DNA of 49,713 nt from Maribacter sp. (GTDB taxonomy: Bacteria > Bacteroidota > Bacteroidia > Flavobacteriales > Flavobacteriaceae): assembly GCA_020629415.1 (NCBI GenBank), contig JAHDDL010000003.1, forward strand, positions 91,702 to 141,414, in the 5' to 3' direction. Shown here piece after piece: positions 25,566 to 34,747 of the stretch. Within the stretch, counting starts at the first letter, position 1; each line of letters begins with the position of its first letter. Made by a program: the position numbers and the translations under genes. Below the pieces are notes generated by a model. That model searched no databases. It saw nothing but the letters and a program-made list of their open reading frames with translations, and had not been told where the DNA came from.

Positions 25566-26002
25566 TTTTTTAGATAAATACATTTTTTATCATAGTCAAT
25601 AATGGCCTTGGATTTTTTTAGAATGTCTGCTCCTATAATTCCGTCAACAGGTTCTGCATTATGTGCCGTAAGTGCTTCGTTCACATGCTTCAGGTCAAAT
25701 AATACAATTTCCAGTTTTTTAAATTTCCAGGAATTTAAATTTATCGTATTCTTTTTGGATACCAATGTTTCCATATTGGTGGCGCCCGCACCCGCCGCTT
25801 TAATTATAGATTCTTCTGAAATTAAGTTAAAATGCGCAATACGATCTAAACCTATACAGGTATTAGATGCTCCGGTGTCCAATATAAATCGTCCTTTAAC
25901 AGAATTTATTTCGGCATAAATTTCAAAGTGATCGGTCGTAGTCAAAACTAAGGGAATGCGTACGTAATTTTTATCCTTCAAAAATTTTTTGAGGGTTGTC
26001 AT
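25553..26002 (-). CDS. retropepsin-like aspartic protease
   Basis: A 149-residue protein with the single-domain aspartic protease motif ILDTGASNTCIG (catalytic D42) and the second conserved segment DGIIGADILKKSKAIIDYDKK. Such proteins form dimers to build the active site; some are membrane-bound, but this one shows no TM or signal. The Lys-rich C terminus overlaps the terminator hairpin shared with sucB. It diverges from tatD across only 37 bp. Substrate unknown. Confidence 0.85.
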   Translation of the reverse strand: MTTLKKFLKDKNYVRIPLVLTTTDHFEIYAEINSVKGRFILDTGASNTCIGLDRIAHFNLISEESIIKAAGAGATNMETLVSKKNTINLNSWKFKKLEIVLFDLKHVNEALTAHNAEPVDGIIGADILKKSKAIIDYDKKCIYLKKKKR

Positions 26003-26015
26003 AATTCATTTTTTT

Positions 26016-26023
26016 CAAAGATA
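26016..26023 (-). promoter_or_regulatory. -7 box for retropepsin-like gene
   Basis: On the minus strand TATCTTTG, a perfect TAnnTTTG box 13 nt before the start codon, implying a very short 5' leader. No TTG at -33 was found. Confidence 0.45.
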
Positions 26024-26027
26024 AGCC

Positions 26028-26035
26028 TATTTTTG
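26028..26035 (+). promoter_or_regulatory. -7 box for tatD (possibly leaderless)
   Basis: TATTTTTG, a perfect TAnnTTTG box ending 4 nt before the tatD ATG. If used, transcription would start at or next to the initiation codon. Confidence 0.4.
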
Positions 26036-26039
26036 CGGC

Positions 26040-26807
26040 ATGATTATAACAGATACACATACCCATTTATATAGTGAAGCTTTTGATGATGACCGAGGAG
26101 AAGCTGTACAGAAAGCAATTGATTTAGGCGTAAAACGGTTTTTTATTCCTGCTATAGATTCTACGTATACAGAAAGTATGTTGGCACTAGAGAAAGATTT
26201 TCCGGGGTATATGTTTTTAATGACAGGTTTGCATCCCACGCATGTGAAAGACAATTTTGAAGAAGAGTTGGCCCATGTAGAAGAAATGTTAAATAAGCAT
26301 ACGTATTATGCCATTGGTGAAATAGGAATTGACCTTTATTGGGAAAAGAAGTATTTAAAAGAACAGCAAATTGCTTTTAGAAAGCAAATACAAATAGCGA
26401 AGAAGCATAAATTGCCTATTGTTATTCATTGTCGGGAAGCTTTTGATGAGGTGTTTGAAATACTAGAGGAGGAGAAAGGGGATAATTTAAGAGGAATTTT
26501 TCATTGCTTTACGGGTACATTTGAGCAGGCAGAAAAAGCAATTTCATATAATATGAAGTTAGGTATTGGTGGGGTTGTAACTTTTAAGAATGGTAAAATA
26601 GATACTTTTCTAAAACATATAGATTTAAAACATATAGTTTTAGAAACTGATGCGCCCTACTTGGCACCTACACCTTACAGGGGTAAAAGAAATGAAAGTG
26701 CATATATTGTTAATGTTCTAGAAAAATTAGCGGATATTCATAGTGTTTCAAATGAGGAAATAGCTTTGCTTACAACAGAGAATTCCAAAGAGGTTTTCGG
26801 AATTTAA
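26040..26807 (+). CDS. tatD: TatD-family metal-dependent deoxyribonuclease
   Basis: A 255-residue TIM-barrel hydrolase with the TatD set of metal ligands: the TDTHTHL opening (H7, H9), the Glu of AIGEIGIDLYW, His in PIVIHCREAF and GIFHCFTGT, and the Asp of LETDAPYLAP. The family shows Mg2+-dependent 3'-5' exonuclease activity and acts in DNA repair/degradation. The asparaginase gene follows 21 bp later, so they are probably co-transcribed. Whether it is TatD, YcfH or YjjV-like cannot be decided. Confidence 0.93.
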   Translation: MIITDTHTHLYSEAFDDDRGEAVQKAIDLGVKRFFIPAIDSTYTESMLALEKDFPGYMFLMTGLHPTHVKDNFEEELAHVEEMLNKHTYYAIGEIGIDLYWEKKYLKEQQIAFRKQIQIAKKHKLPIVIHCREAFDEVFEILEEEKGDNLRGIFHCFTGTFEQAEKAISYNMKLGIGGVVTFKNGKIDTFLKHIDLKHIVLETDAPYLAPTPYRGKRNESAYIVNVLEKLADIHSVSNEEIALLTTENSKEVFGI

Positions 26808-26828
26808 TAATTATAATAAAATGTTGTT

Positions 26829-27860
26829 TTGGGTATAGATAAAAGAAATATTTTATTGATTTATACAGGCGGTACTATAGGTATGATGAAAGATTATACT
26901 TCTGGCGCTTTAAAAGCTTTCGATTTTTCGCAATTAATGAGAAATATACCAGAGCTTAATCAATTAGATTGTACGATATCTAGTTTTTCGTTCGATCACC
27001 CCATAGATTCATCTAATATGAACCCCACACATTGGGTGGCTATTGCAGATATAATTTCAGGAAAATATCAAGATTATGATGGGTTTGTGGTATTACATGG
27101 TAGTGATACCATGAGCTATACGGCCTCTGCGTTGAGTTTTTTGCTTGAAAATCTTTCTAAGCCGGTGATATTTACAGGGTCTCAATTGCCTATAGGAGAT
27201 TTAAGGACCGATGCAAAAGAAAATTTGATAACAGCAATACAAATTGCAGCATTATATAAAAATGGTAAGCCGGTTGTTCAGGAAGTAGGGCTTTATTTTG
27301 AATATAAATTGTACCGTGGCAATAGAACTACTAAGATAAATGCAGAGCAATTTCAGGCGTTTGCCTCATTAAACTATCCTCATTTGATTGAATCTGGAGT
27401 GCATTTGACCGTTTATGAGGAATATTTATTGCCACAAAAAAGAAAATTAAAGCTAAAATCCCATAGAAATATGGACGATAATGTGGCAATTTTAAAAATT
27501 TTTCCAGGAATTAATAAAAATGTTATTGATGCAATTTTAAACGCTGAAAATTTAAAAGCGTTGATTTTGGAGACATATGGTTCTGGAAATGCGCCTATGG
27601 AAGAATGGTTTCTTAAGAAATTAAATAATGCTATAAAAGCAGGTGTACATATAATCAACGTTACACAGTGTTCTGGTGGCGCGGTTATGATGGGGCACTA
27701 TGAGACAAGTTCCAGGTTAAAACAAATGCAAGTGATTAATGGTAAGGATATTACAACCGAGGCTGCCATTACAAAGGCAATGTACTTACTAGGCAGTGGT
27801 GTCTCCCATGAATTGTTCAAAACTGTTTTTGAAACTTCTTTACGCGGAGAGATGCTGTAA
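26829..27860 (+). CDS. ansA: type I L-asparaginase
   Basis: Cytosolic asparaginase of 343 residues that hydrolyses asparagine to aspartate and ammonia. Catalytic signatures: LLIYTGGTIGMM (first Thr) near the N terminus and VLHGSDTMSYTASALSF (second Thr-Asp pair), plus GSQLPIGDLRTDAKENL. The start is the TTG at 26829: there is a stop 4 codons upstream in frame with no ATG or GTG between, and the first internal ATG would remove the catalytic Thr. An out-of-frame ATG lies at 26821. Follows tatD. Confidence 0.92.
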   Translation: MGIDKRNILLIYTGGTIGMMKDYTSGALKAFDFSQLMRNIPELNQLDCTISSFSFDHPIDSSNMNPTHWVAIADIISGKYQDYDGFVVLHGSDTMSYTASALSFLLENLSKPVIFTGSQLPIGDLRTDAKENLITAIQIAALYKNGKPVVQEVGLYFEYKLYRGNRTTKINAEQFQAFASLNYPHLIESGVHLTVYEEYLLPQKRKLKLKSHRNMDDNVAILKIFPGINKNVIDAILNAENLKALILETYGSGNAPMEEWFLKKLNNAIKAGVHIINVTQCSGGAVMMGHYETSSRLKQMQVINGKDITTEAAITKAMYLLGSGVSHELFKTVFETSLRGEML

Positions 27861-27931
27861 ATTTAACAGTGCTTTAATTTCTTAAACCAATATTTTTTTT
27901 GTTATTTGCCCACCCTTAAAAAAGGTATCTT

Positions 27932-28019
27932 AGAGAGGTGGCCGAGTGGTCGAAGGCGCACGCCTGGAAAGTGTGTATACCCCAAAAGGGTATCGAGGGT
28001 TCGAATCCCTTCCTCTCTG
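27932..28019 (+). tRNA. tRNA-Ser (anticodon GGA)
   Basis: Class II tRNA: acceptor AGAGAGG (27932-27938) pairing with CCTCTCT (28012-28018), discriminator G, D-arm GCCGAGTGGTCGAAGGC, anticodon stem CACGC/GTGTG with loop CTGGAAA giving GGA, long variable arm ACCCCAAAAGGGT, and T loop GTTCGAATC. CCA is not encoded. Confidence 0.95.
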
Positions 28020-28096
28020 CAAGTAAGTTTTACTTTTTTTATATTGTTTTTTTTTTATCTTTAACCCTATTAACTAACTAATTTAAGTTTGAAAAA

Positions 28097-28846
28097 ATGA
28101 AAAAATTATTCCCAAGCCTAGCAGTCGCTGGGGCATTTGTAGCAGGTACAAATATTGTAAGTGCAAAAGTAGCAGCAGTAGCTTTGCTAGTTCAAGAAGG
28201 AGGAGCTGAAGCGGAAAAAGGATTCACTCAAGTTTTAAAAGAAATGTTTATTACAGGTGGTGCCGGTTTCATGGGTATCGTTCTTTTGTGTTTAATCCTT
28301 GGTCTTGCAGTTGCTATTGAAAGAATTATTTATTTGAACATGGCAAGTACAAATTCTACTAAGTTGAAACAACAAGTTGAAGACGCATTGGCATCTGGTG
28401 GTGTTGAAGCTGCAAAAGAGGTTTGTAGAAATACAAAAGGTCCTGTTGCTTCTATCTACTACCAAGGTTTGGATAGAGCTGGTGAGAGCATTGAATCTGC
28501 TGAGAAAGCTGTAGTTTCTTACGGTGGAGTTCAAATGGGTCAATTAGAGAAAAATGTTTCTTGGTTGTCTTTATTTATCGCTATTGCACCAATGCTTGGT
28601 TTCATGGGTACGGTAATTGGTATGATTCAGGCATTCCAAAAGATTGCAGCTGTTGGTAACTTAAGTGCATCTCTTATTGCAGGTGATATTCAGGTTGCAT
28701 TATTAACAACGGTATTCGGTCTTATTACGGCAATTATCCTTCAAATTTTCTATAACTACATTATCGCTAAAATTGATAGCATCGTTAATGATATGGAAGA
28801 TTCTTCTATTACATTGATCGATATGTTGGTAGATCACAAAAAATAA
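28097..28846 (+). CDS. exbB: MotA/TolQ/ExbB proton-channel family protein
   Basis: A 249-residue inner-membrane proton-channel subunit, expected to form a pentamer around the ExbD dimer and to energise TonB-dependent transport (or Tol-like functions). An N-terminal hydrophobic segment precedes the three family TM helices (about 57-77, 155-180, 195-220). The core SLFIAIAPMLGFMGTVIGMIQAF and the later LLTTVFGLITAIILQIFYNYI are diagnostic. It heads the operon exbB-hypothetical-exbD-exbD. Specific partner receptors are unknown. Confidence 0.92.
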   Translation: MKKLFPSLAVAGAFVAGTNIVSAKVAAVALLVQEGGAEAEKGFTQVLKEMFITGGAGFMGIVLLCLILGLAVAIERIIYLNMASTNSTKLKQQVEDALASGGVEAAKEVCRNTKGPVASIYYQGLDRAGESIESAEKAVVSYGGVQMGQLEKNVSWLSLFIAIAPMLGFMGTVIGMIQAFQKIAAVGNLSASLIAGDIQVALLTTVFGLITAIILQIFYNYIIAKIDSIVNDMEDSSITLIDMLVDHKK

Positions 28847-28871
28847 GTATCACTTTTAATACCTAAAAATT

Positions 28872-29303
28872 ATGCAAAAAATTATTAAAATAGCATTAAT
28901 TGCTATAGGTGTATTAAGTGCTATACTATGGTATTTATTGCCAAGTTCAGATATGCCAGCAGCTGAAGCTGCTCAAAGTGGAGCTATGAACACAATGTTT
29001 ATTATTACTTATCTTTTATTAGGGATAGCTGTTGTAGTAAGTTTAGTGTTTACATTAAAAAACCTTTTTTCTAACCCTCAAGGTCTTAAAAAGACGTTGT
29101 TCGTTGTTGGTGGTTTTTTATTAGTAGTTGGGGTTTCTTATGTTTTGGCTAGTGGAACGGATGTTGATCCTGAGTACGCCGCTATGACAGATGAGGGTAC
29201 TATTAAGAATATAGGAATGGGATTGAATGTATTTTTTATCCTTACTATAATCGCTGTATTATCTTTAGTTATACCAGCTGTTAAAAACATGTTTAGTAAA
29301 TAA
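28872..29303 (+). CDS. hypothetical membrane protein in the exbB-exbD operon
   Basis: A 143-residue protein with four predicted TM segments (about 4-22, 38-61, 74-91, 119-138) and a short extracytoplasmic acidic loop (SGTDVDPEYAAMTDEG). It is encoded between exbB and the first exbD with 25 and 15 bp gaps, so it is translated from the same message. No family recognised. Its conserved-looking position suggests it belongs to the ExbBD complex, which is an inference. Confidence 0.8.
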   Translation: MQKIIKIALIAIGVLSAILWYLLPSSDMPAAEAAQSGAMNTMFIITYLLLGIAVVVSLVFTLKNLFSNPQGLKKTLFVVGGFLLVVGVSYVLASGTDVDPEYAAMTDEGTIKNIGMGLNVFFILTIIAVLSLVIPAVKNMFSK

Positions 29304-29318
29304 AAAAAATAGAAAACT

Positions 29319-29942
29319 ATGGCTAGAAGAGCAGGAGCACCAGAAGTAAGTGCGGGTTCAATGGCAGACATAGCTTTCCTTTTACTTATCTTTTTCTTGG
29401 TAACTACTACTATTGAAACTGATGCAGGATTGGATCGTATGTTGCCGCCAATGGAGCCACCTACTGAAGCGCCACCAATTATTAAACAAAAGAACATTTT
29501 TACGGTGAATATTAACCGAAATGGTCAATTGTTGGTGGAAGATGAGATTCTTTCAATAGATAAATTGCGTGAAAAAGCAATTGCGTTTTTAGATAACGGT
29601 GGAGCACCATCAGGAAGTCCTGATTACTGTAACTACTGTAAAGGTAAGCGTGATGCTGAATCTTCGGATAACCCGACAAAAGCAATTATCTCTTTGAAAA
29701 ATGATCGTGAAACAAAATACAGTACGTACATAACAGTTCAGAATGAACTAGTAGGTGCATACAACGATCTTAGAAATAGAGAAGCTAAGCGTTTATTCGG
29801 CAAAGATTATGTAGAAATGGAAGCTGAGTATTTGAACCCTGAAACTGAGGATTCCGTAAAGGAAGAACTAAAGGAGAAGGTGACTAGAATACAAGGTTTG
29901 TTTCCTCAGAAGTTATCTGAAGCTGAAACTTCAAGCGAATAA
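29319..29942 (+). CDS. exbD: ExbD/TolR-family protein 1 (with CxxC insertion)
   Basis: A 207-residue ExbD/TolR protein: short cytoplasmic N terminus, one TM helix (about 17-37, SMADIAFLLLIFFLVTTTIE with the key proton-path Asp) and a periplasmic domain starting FTVNINRNGQLLVEDE. Longer than usual (~140): an insertion (about 90-118) contains a CNYC motif, and the C terminus has a charged helical tail. The 15-bp gap to the previous gene and 22 bp to the second exbD place it in the operon. The insertion's cysteines could form a disulfide or bind metal. Confidence 0.92.
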   Translation: MARRAGAPEVSAGSMADIAFLLLIFFLVTTTIETDAGLDRMLPPMEPPTEAPPIIKQKNIFTVNINRNGQLLVEDEILSIDKLREKAIAFLDNGGAPSGSPDYCNYCKGKRDAESSDNPTKAIISLKNDRETKYSTYITVQNELVGAYNDLRNREAKRLFGKDYVEMEAEYLNPETEDSVKEELKEKVTRIQGLFPQKLSEAETSSE

Positions 29943-29964
29943 TTAATAAATTAAAAGTAACACT

Positions 29965-30447
29965 ATGTCAAAATTTGCAAAGAAAAAAGATGGAGAGGTA
30001 CCAGCGGTATCAACAGCTTCCCTTCCTGACATTGTATTTATGCTTTTGTTTTTCTTTATGACGGTAACCGTTATGAAGGATAGTTCCTTGAAAGTTGAAA
30101 ACGTACTTCCAAATGCTAGTGAAGTTAAGAAGTTGGAAAAGAAAGATCGTGTTATCTATATTTATGTTGGGAAGCCAACAAAGGAATTTGAGAAAACGTT
30201 TGGGTCTGAGCCAAAAATTCAATTGAACGATAAATTCGCTAGTCCTTCAGAAGTTGGTGATTATATTTTAATGGAAAGAGCTAAAAAGCCTCAGGAAATT
30301 CAAAATGTATTGACTACAGCACTTAAGGTTGATAAGAATGCAAATATGGGATTGATATCCGATATTAAACAAGAGTTAAGAAAAGTAAATGCCTTAAAGG
30401 TAAATTATACTACCTATGAAGGTGATGCTTTCAATAATCTACAATAG
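29965..30447 (+). CDS. exbD: ExbD/TolR-family protein 2
   Basis: A 160-residue ExbD/TolR protein with the family N-terminal TM helix (about 20-40, SLPDIVFMLLFFFMTVTVM, Asp present) and a periplasmic domain (VIYIYVGKPT to the end). The repeat of two exbD genes after exbB is a common Bacteroidota arrangement; the two products may form a heterodimer in the channel. Last gene of the operon, followed by a strong terminator. Confidence 0.92.
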   Translation: MSKFAKKKDGEVPAVSTASLPDIVFMLLFFFMTVTVMKDSSLKVENVLPNASEVKKLEKKDRVIYIYVGKPTKEFEKTFGSEPKIQLNDKFASPSEVGDYILMERAKKPQEIQNVLTTALKVDKNANMGLISDIKQELRKVNALKVNYTTYEGDAFNNLQ

Positions 30448-30473
30448 TTAGTTAAGTAGAATATCACATTTTC

Positions 30474-30503
30474 AAAACGCTTCAAATTTATTTGAAGCGT
30501 TTT
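30474..30503 (+). terminator. terminator after exbB-exbD operon
   Basis: A perfect 12-bp stem AAAACGCTTCAA/TTGAAGCGTTTT with a 6-nt loop, followed by further T residues. Confidence 0.85.
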
Positions 30504-30524
30504 TTATTTCATTAACTTTACTTC

Positions 30525-31193
30525 ATGCGTATTGTTATTTTATTTTTATTAAGTACTCTTTATACCAATGCTCAAGTTGCTAACGATAGTGTTGTTTATA
30601 AGAGATATTTAGAGGATCAGTTTTATCTGGGGTTGTCCTATAATTTTATATTGAATCATCCTGAGGGTTCTAATCAACGTAATTTATCCTATGGTCTGCA
30701 AGCTGGTATAATAAAAGATATTCCTTTAAATCGTACAGGAACGAAGGCTATTGGTATAGGAGTAGGTTTGGCGTTGAATAGTTATTACTCAAATTTGGTC
30801 GCAGATATTTCCGGTGAAACTATTTCTTATAGTATAAACGATGATATTACCAGAAGTAAGTTAGAAACACGTTTATTGGAATTTCCTTTAGAATTTAGAT
30901 GGCGTAACTCTACCGCAGAAGAATATAAGTTTTGGCGTTTATATGGAGGTATTAAAGCAGCGTATGTGTTAGGTGCGCGATCAAAATATGATTTAGGGGA
31001 CATTAGTAGTGGATTTAAGAATACAGACCTTAATGAATTTCAGTATGGTCTTACCTTTAGTTTTGGTTATAATACTTTCAATATTAACGCATACTATTCC
31101 TTAACAGAGTTGTTCAACGGTTCTGCTTCGGTTAATGGAGAGGTACTACAATATCGACCATTGCGGATAGGACTTATTTTTTATATTCTATAA
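30525..31193 (+). CDS. PorT-family outer-membrane beta-barrel protein
   Basis: A 222-residue secreted barrel: signal peptide (MRIVILFLLSTLYTNAQ), then alternating strands (FYLGLSYNFIL, LSYGLQAGII, IGIGVGLALNSYY, RLYGGIKAAYVLGA, FQYGLTFSFGYNTFNINAYYSLT) and a hydrophobic terminal strand ending FYIL. The layout and length match the PorT-like family, whose best known member is a T9SS component, and T9SS substrates are encoded at the window end. Whether this is the true PorT or a paralogue is not decided; neighbours (exbD, rpoN) do not settle it. It overlaps the tail of the convergent gene by 6 bp. Confidence 0.7.
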   Translation: MRIVILFLLSTLYTNAQVANDSVVYKRYLEDQFYLGLSYNFILNHPEGSNQRNLSYGLQAGIIKDIPLNRTGTKAIGIGVGLALNSYYSNLVADISGETISYSINDDITRSKLETRLLEFPLEFRWRNSTAEEYKFWRLYGGIKAAYVLGARSKYDLGDISSGFKNTDLNEFQYGLTFSFGYNTFNINAYYSLTELFNGSASVNGEVLQYRPLRIGLIFYIL

Positions 31194-31793
31194 CCAGAAC
31201 CTTACGGTCAATAATTGTGATAAAAGCCCAATTAAGAGACCAATTATTACTTCTATACCTGTGTGAGCTTTTAGGGCTAATCTAGCGGTTATGATACTTC
31301 CTGTAGCTAAAATGAAAAAGCTGATCGCTATGATCAGATTGATTTCAAAATGTATGCTTAAATTAATCAAATACATTAAGAGGCCACTAACACCAACGGT
31401 ATGTAGACTTGCTTTAAAATTAAAAAATAGTAATAATATACACGCTATAGTAGCTCCTAGAAGTCCTGTAAAATAAAAGTATAGCTCACTAACATAATTA
31501 TTAGGAATGACTTTATAAAGGATTAAAAGAAGAATAGAAGCGTGAATGTAGAGCGGATATTTTCTTTCTTGTATCGTATGTAGTGAGAGGGATTCTACCA
31601 GACCTAGATTTCTTAAAATAAAAAAAGTGATGATAGGAATAATAACCGTTAAGATGAAAATAGGTAGAATGCTGGCACTCTGTATTTCTAGTGGGGTATA
31701 TTTGGGCGTTATAAGAAAGTATGCAACTGTACCACCAATAGGTATGAAAAGGGGGTGTAGGATATATGAGATTATAGTGGAGAAAAGCTTCAT
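31188..31793 (-). CDS. PAP2-like integral membrane protein
   Basis: A 201-residue protein with six or so TM helices. The C-terminal half, NFKASLHTVGVSGL and ARLALKAHTGIEVIIGLLIGL, resembles the SxHT and H motifs of PAP2 phosphatases, but the full set of acid-phosphatase motifs is not seen, so activity is uncertain. The start overlaps the rpoN stop (TAATG, one shared base), implying translational coupling with rpoN. Known as a conserved Bacteroidota membrane protein of unknown function, as far as I recall. Confidence 0.75.
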   Translation of the reverse strand: MKLFSTIISYILHPLFIPIGGTVAYFLITPKYTPLEIQSASILPIFILTVIIPIITFFILRNLGLVESLSLHTIQERKYPLYIHASILLLILYKVIPNNYVSELYFYFTGLLGATIACILLLFFNFKASLHTVGVSGLLMYLINLSIHFEINLIIAISFFILATGSIITARLALKAHTGIEVIIGLLIGLLSQLLTVRFWL

Positions 31794-33250
31794 TAAATTT
31801 CTTTTCTCATACGTGCTACGGGAATATTAAGTTGCTCTCTGTATTTGGCAACCGTTCTCCTTGCAATAGGATAGCCTTTTTCTTTTAAGATGGTAGCAAG
31901 TTTGTCATCCGTTAGAGGTTTTTTCTTAGGTTCGTTCTGGATAACGGTTTCTAAGATTTTCTTTATCTCTTTAGTAGAAACATCTTCTCCTTGCTCATTC
32001 TTCATAGACTCGGAGAAGTATTCTTTAATGAGTTTGGTGCCATAAGGAGTATCCACGTATTTGCTGTTGGCAACCCTAGAAACCGTAGAAACGTCCATAC
32101 CAATTTCATCGGCAATATCTTTCAATATCATAGGTCTCAGGTTGCGCTCATCTCCTGTCAAGAAATATTCTTTTTGATATTGCATAATTGAGTTCATAGT
32201 AATGTATAAGGTCTGCTGACGTTGTCTTATAGCATCTATAAACCATTTTGCAGCATCTAACTTTTGCTTAATGAACATCACGGTATCTTTCTGGGACTTA
32301 GACTTCTCTTTTGCCTCTTTGTACCCTTTAAGCATATTGCTATACTCTCTGGATACGTGTAGTTCTGGGGCATTTCTACCGTTAAGTGTAAGCTCTAGTT
32401 CTCCTTCAGTGATTCTAATGGCAAAATCCGGTACTACGTGCTCAACAATTCGGTTATTACCGGAATATGAGCCGCCGGGCTTAGGGTTTAATTTTTCAAT
32501 TTCTCCAATGGCTTCTTTTAGTTCAGCTTCGGTAATATTATGCTTTTGAATTAATTTTTGATAATGCTTTTTAGTAAAATGCTCAAAAGACTTTCTAAGA
32601 ATTTCAGTAGCTAGTTCAATACTTGGCGTAATTTCTTTACGTTCAAGTTGTATTATTAAGCATTCTTCCAAAGATCGAGCTCCAACACCTGGAGGATCTA
32701 ATTCTTGGACAATTGATAATATTCTGGTAATGGTTTCCTCATCCGTATACACGTTTTGTGTGAAGGCCAAATCGTCCATAATATCTGCGATAGGTCTGCG
32801 TATATATCCGCTTTCATCAACACTACCAACTAGGAACTCTGCAATATTCCATTCGTTATCTGTAAGATAAACAGTATTCAGTTGGTTCAATAAATATTGG
32901 TTGAACGATGTGCCTGCGGCGTAAGGAACACTCTTTTCCTCATCGTCTGAACTGTAATTATTGGCTTTGGTGCGATAATCTGGAATTTCATCATCACTTA
33001 AATAGTCATCTATATTGATATCTTCTGTGTTGATGGACTCATTATCAGCCGTGTCATCATAAATATCATCATAGTCGTCAGTAGTACTTTCAACATCCTC
33101 TTTGCCGGTTTCTAAAGCCGGATTCTCCTCTAATTCCTGTTTTAGTCGCTGTTCAAATGCTTGCGTAGGCAATTGAATTAGCTTCATCAATTGAATTTGT
33201 TGAGGAGATAACTTTTGAGATAGTTTAAATGAAAGGTGTTGTTTCAGCAT
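31793..33250 (-). CDS. rpoN: RNA polymerase sigma-54 factor
   Basis: Alternative sigma factor of 485 residues. Region I starts QHLSFKLSQKLSPQQIQLMKLIQLP (activator interaction), followed by an acidic region II, the core-binding domain (about 120-290, AEFLVGSVDESGYIRR), the HTH (DIADEIGMDVSTVSRVANSKYVDTP) and the RpoN box ARRTVAKYREQL near the C terminus. It directs transcription from -24/-12 promoters with enhancer-binding ATPases; no such activator gene is in this window. Encoded 38 bp after asnS and overlapping the downstream membrane-protein gene. Confidence 0.97.
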   Translation of the reverse strand: MLKQHLSFKLSQKLSPQQIQLMKLIQLPTQAFEQRLKQELEENPALETGKEDVESTTDDYDDIYDDTADNESINTEDINIDDYLSDDEIPDYRTKANNYSSDDEEKSVPYAAGTSFNQYLLNQLNTVYLTDNEWNIAEFLVGSVDESGYIRRPIADIMDDLAFTQNVYTDEETITRILSIVQELDPPGVGARSLEECLIIQLERKEITPSIELATEILRKSFEHFTKKHYQKLIQKHNITEAELKEAIGEIEKLNPKPGGSYSGNNRIVEHVVPDFAIRITEGELELTLNGRNAPELHVSREYSNMLKGYKEAKEKSKSQKDTVMFIKQKLDAAKWFIDAIRQRQQTLYITMNSIMQYQKEYFLTGDERNLRPMILKDIADEIGMDVSTVSRVANSKYVDTPYGTKLIKEYFSESMKNEQGEDVSTKEIKKILETVIQNEPKKKPLTDDKLATILKEKGYPIARRTVAKYREQLNIPVARMRKEI

Positions 33251-33288
33251 TACTATATTCTAGTACTTGTAAAAGTAATTAAATCCGT

Positions 33289-34722
33289 TTAAAATTCGGC
33301 ATTTTGCGGTGTTCTAGGAAACGGTATTACATCTCTAATATTGCCCATGCCTGTAGCAAAAAGTACCAATCGTTCAAAACCAAGTCCAAATCCGCTGTGC
33401 TCTGCAGTACCAAATTTTCTTAAATCTAGATACCACCAAAGTTCTTTTTCGTCAATGCCCAGTTCCTTGACTTTCGCTTTAAGCACATCTAAACGTTCCT
33501 CTCTTTGTGATCCACCTACAATTTCCCCTATTCCAGGAAATAAGATGTCCATGGCTCTAACCGTTTTGCCATCTTCGTTCAAGCGCATATAGAACGCTTT
33601 TATTTTTGCTGGGTAATCAAATAATATAACCGGACATTTAAAATGCTTTTCTACCAAATAACGCTCATGTTCACTTTGTAGATCAGCACCCCATTCCTCA
33701 ATTATATAAGAGAATTTTTTCTTTTTGTTGGGCTTGCAGTTTTTAAGGATATCTATTGCTTCCGTATAACTGACTCTTTTGAAATTGTTATTTGTTACAA
33801 ACTTCAATTTTTCAATTAAAGGCATTTCGCTACGTTGAGCTTGTGGCTTACTTTTTTCTTCGTCTAACAATCTCTTTTCCAGAAACTCTAAATCTTCTTG
33901 ACAATGCTCTAGGGTGTAAGAAATAACACTCTTTATGAAGTCTTCTGCTAAATCCATATTGGCATCTAGATCAAAAAAGGCCATTTCAGGTTCGATCATC
34001 CAAAATTCTGCTAAATGTCTAGATGTATTTGAATTTTCAGCTCTAAATGTTGGTCCAAATGTATATACTTTTCCTAAGGCCATTGCGTAAGCTTCTGCTT
34101 CCAATTGGCCGGAAACGGTTAGGTTTGTTTCTTTTCCAAAGAAATCTTCTTTATAATTGACTTCTCCTTCTTCGTTCAAAGGCGGATTCTTTTCATCAAG
34201 TGTTGTTACCCTGAACATTTCACCTGCTCCTTCAGCATCGGACCCTGTAATAATAGGAGCATGGAAATAGTTGAAACCGTTTTCTCTAAAGTAGTTATGA
34301 ATGGCAAAAGATAAGGTAGACCTTACACGCATAATTGCCGCAAATGTATTGGTGCGTATTCTTAAATGTGCTTTTTCCCTAAGAAATTCCAAGGAATGTT
34401 TTTTTGGTTGAATAGGGTATTCTTCAGGATCGGCCTCACCTAAAACTTCTAGAGCACTAACTTGTATCTCAACTGACTGTCCGCGTCCTTGACTTTCAAC
34501 AAGTGTACCGGTTACTTTTACAGCAGCTCCCGAATTAATTTTTTTTAATAGTTCTTCATCAAAATTTTCAAAATCAACTACACATTGTATGGTGCTCAGT
34601 GTTGAGCCGTCGTTCAATGCTATAAATCTATTACTTCTAAAGGTTCTTACCCAGCCTTTAATAGTGGTTTCTTGTAGTAAGTTTTTACTTGCCAGTAGTT
34701 CTTTTATTGTTGCTAAACGCAT
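33289..34722 (-). CDS. asnS: asparaginyl-tRNA synthetase
   Basis: Class IIb aminoacyl-tRNA synthetase of 477 residues that charges tRNA-Asn. N-terminal OB-fold anticodon-binding domain (about 15-105, [18 protein letters not shown]), then the catalytic domain with the class II motifs ([53 protein letters not shown]). Complete and normal length. Followed 38 bp later by rpoN, likely one transcript. Confidence 0.98.
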   Translation of the reverse strand: MRLATIKELLASKNLLQETTIKGWVRTFRSNRFIALNDGSTLSTIQCVVDFENFDEELLKKINSGAAVKVTGTLVESQGRGQSVEIQVSALEVLGEADPEEYPIQPKKHSLEFLREKAHLRIRTNTFAAIMRVRSTLSFAIHNYFRENGFNYFHAPIITGSDAEGAGEMFRVTTLDEKNPPLNEEGEVNYKEDFFGKETNLTVSGQLEAEAYAMALGKVYTFGPTFRAENSNTSRHLAEFWMIEPEMAFFDLDANMDLAEDFIKSVISYTLEHCQEDLEFLEKRLLDEEKSKPQAQRSEMPLIEKLKFVTNNNFKRVSYTEAIDILKNCKPNKKKKFSYIIEEWGADLQSEHERYLVEKHFKCPVILFDYPAKIKAFYMRLNEDGKTVRAMDILFPGIGEIVGGSQREERLDVLKAKVKELGIDEKELWWYLDLRKFGTAEHSGFGLGFERLVLFATGMGNIRDVIPFPRTPQNAEF

Positions 34723-34747
34723 GATATTGAATTGAAAATTATAGTCC

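Noticed and set aside
30525..31193. definite PorT secretion component
   Set aside because: Barrel and length fit the PorT-like family, but the sequence alone does not separate true PorT from paralogues, so only the family is given.
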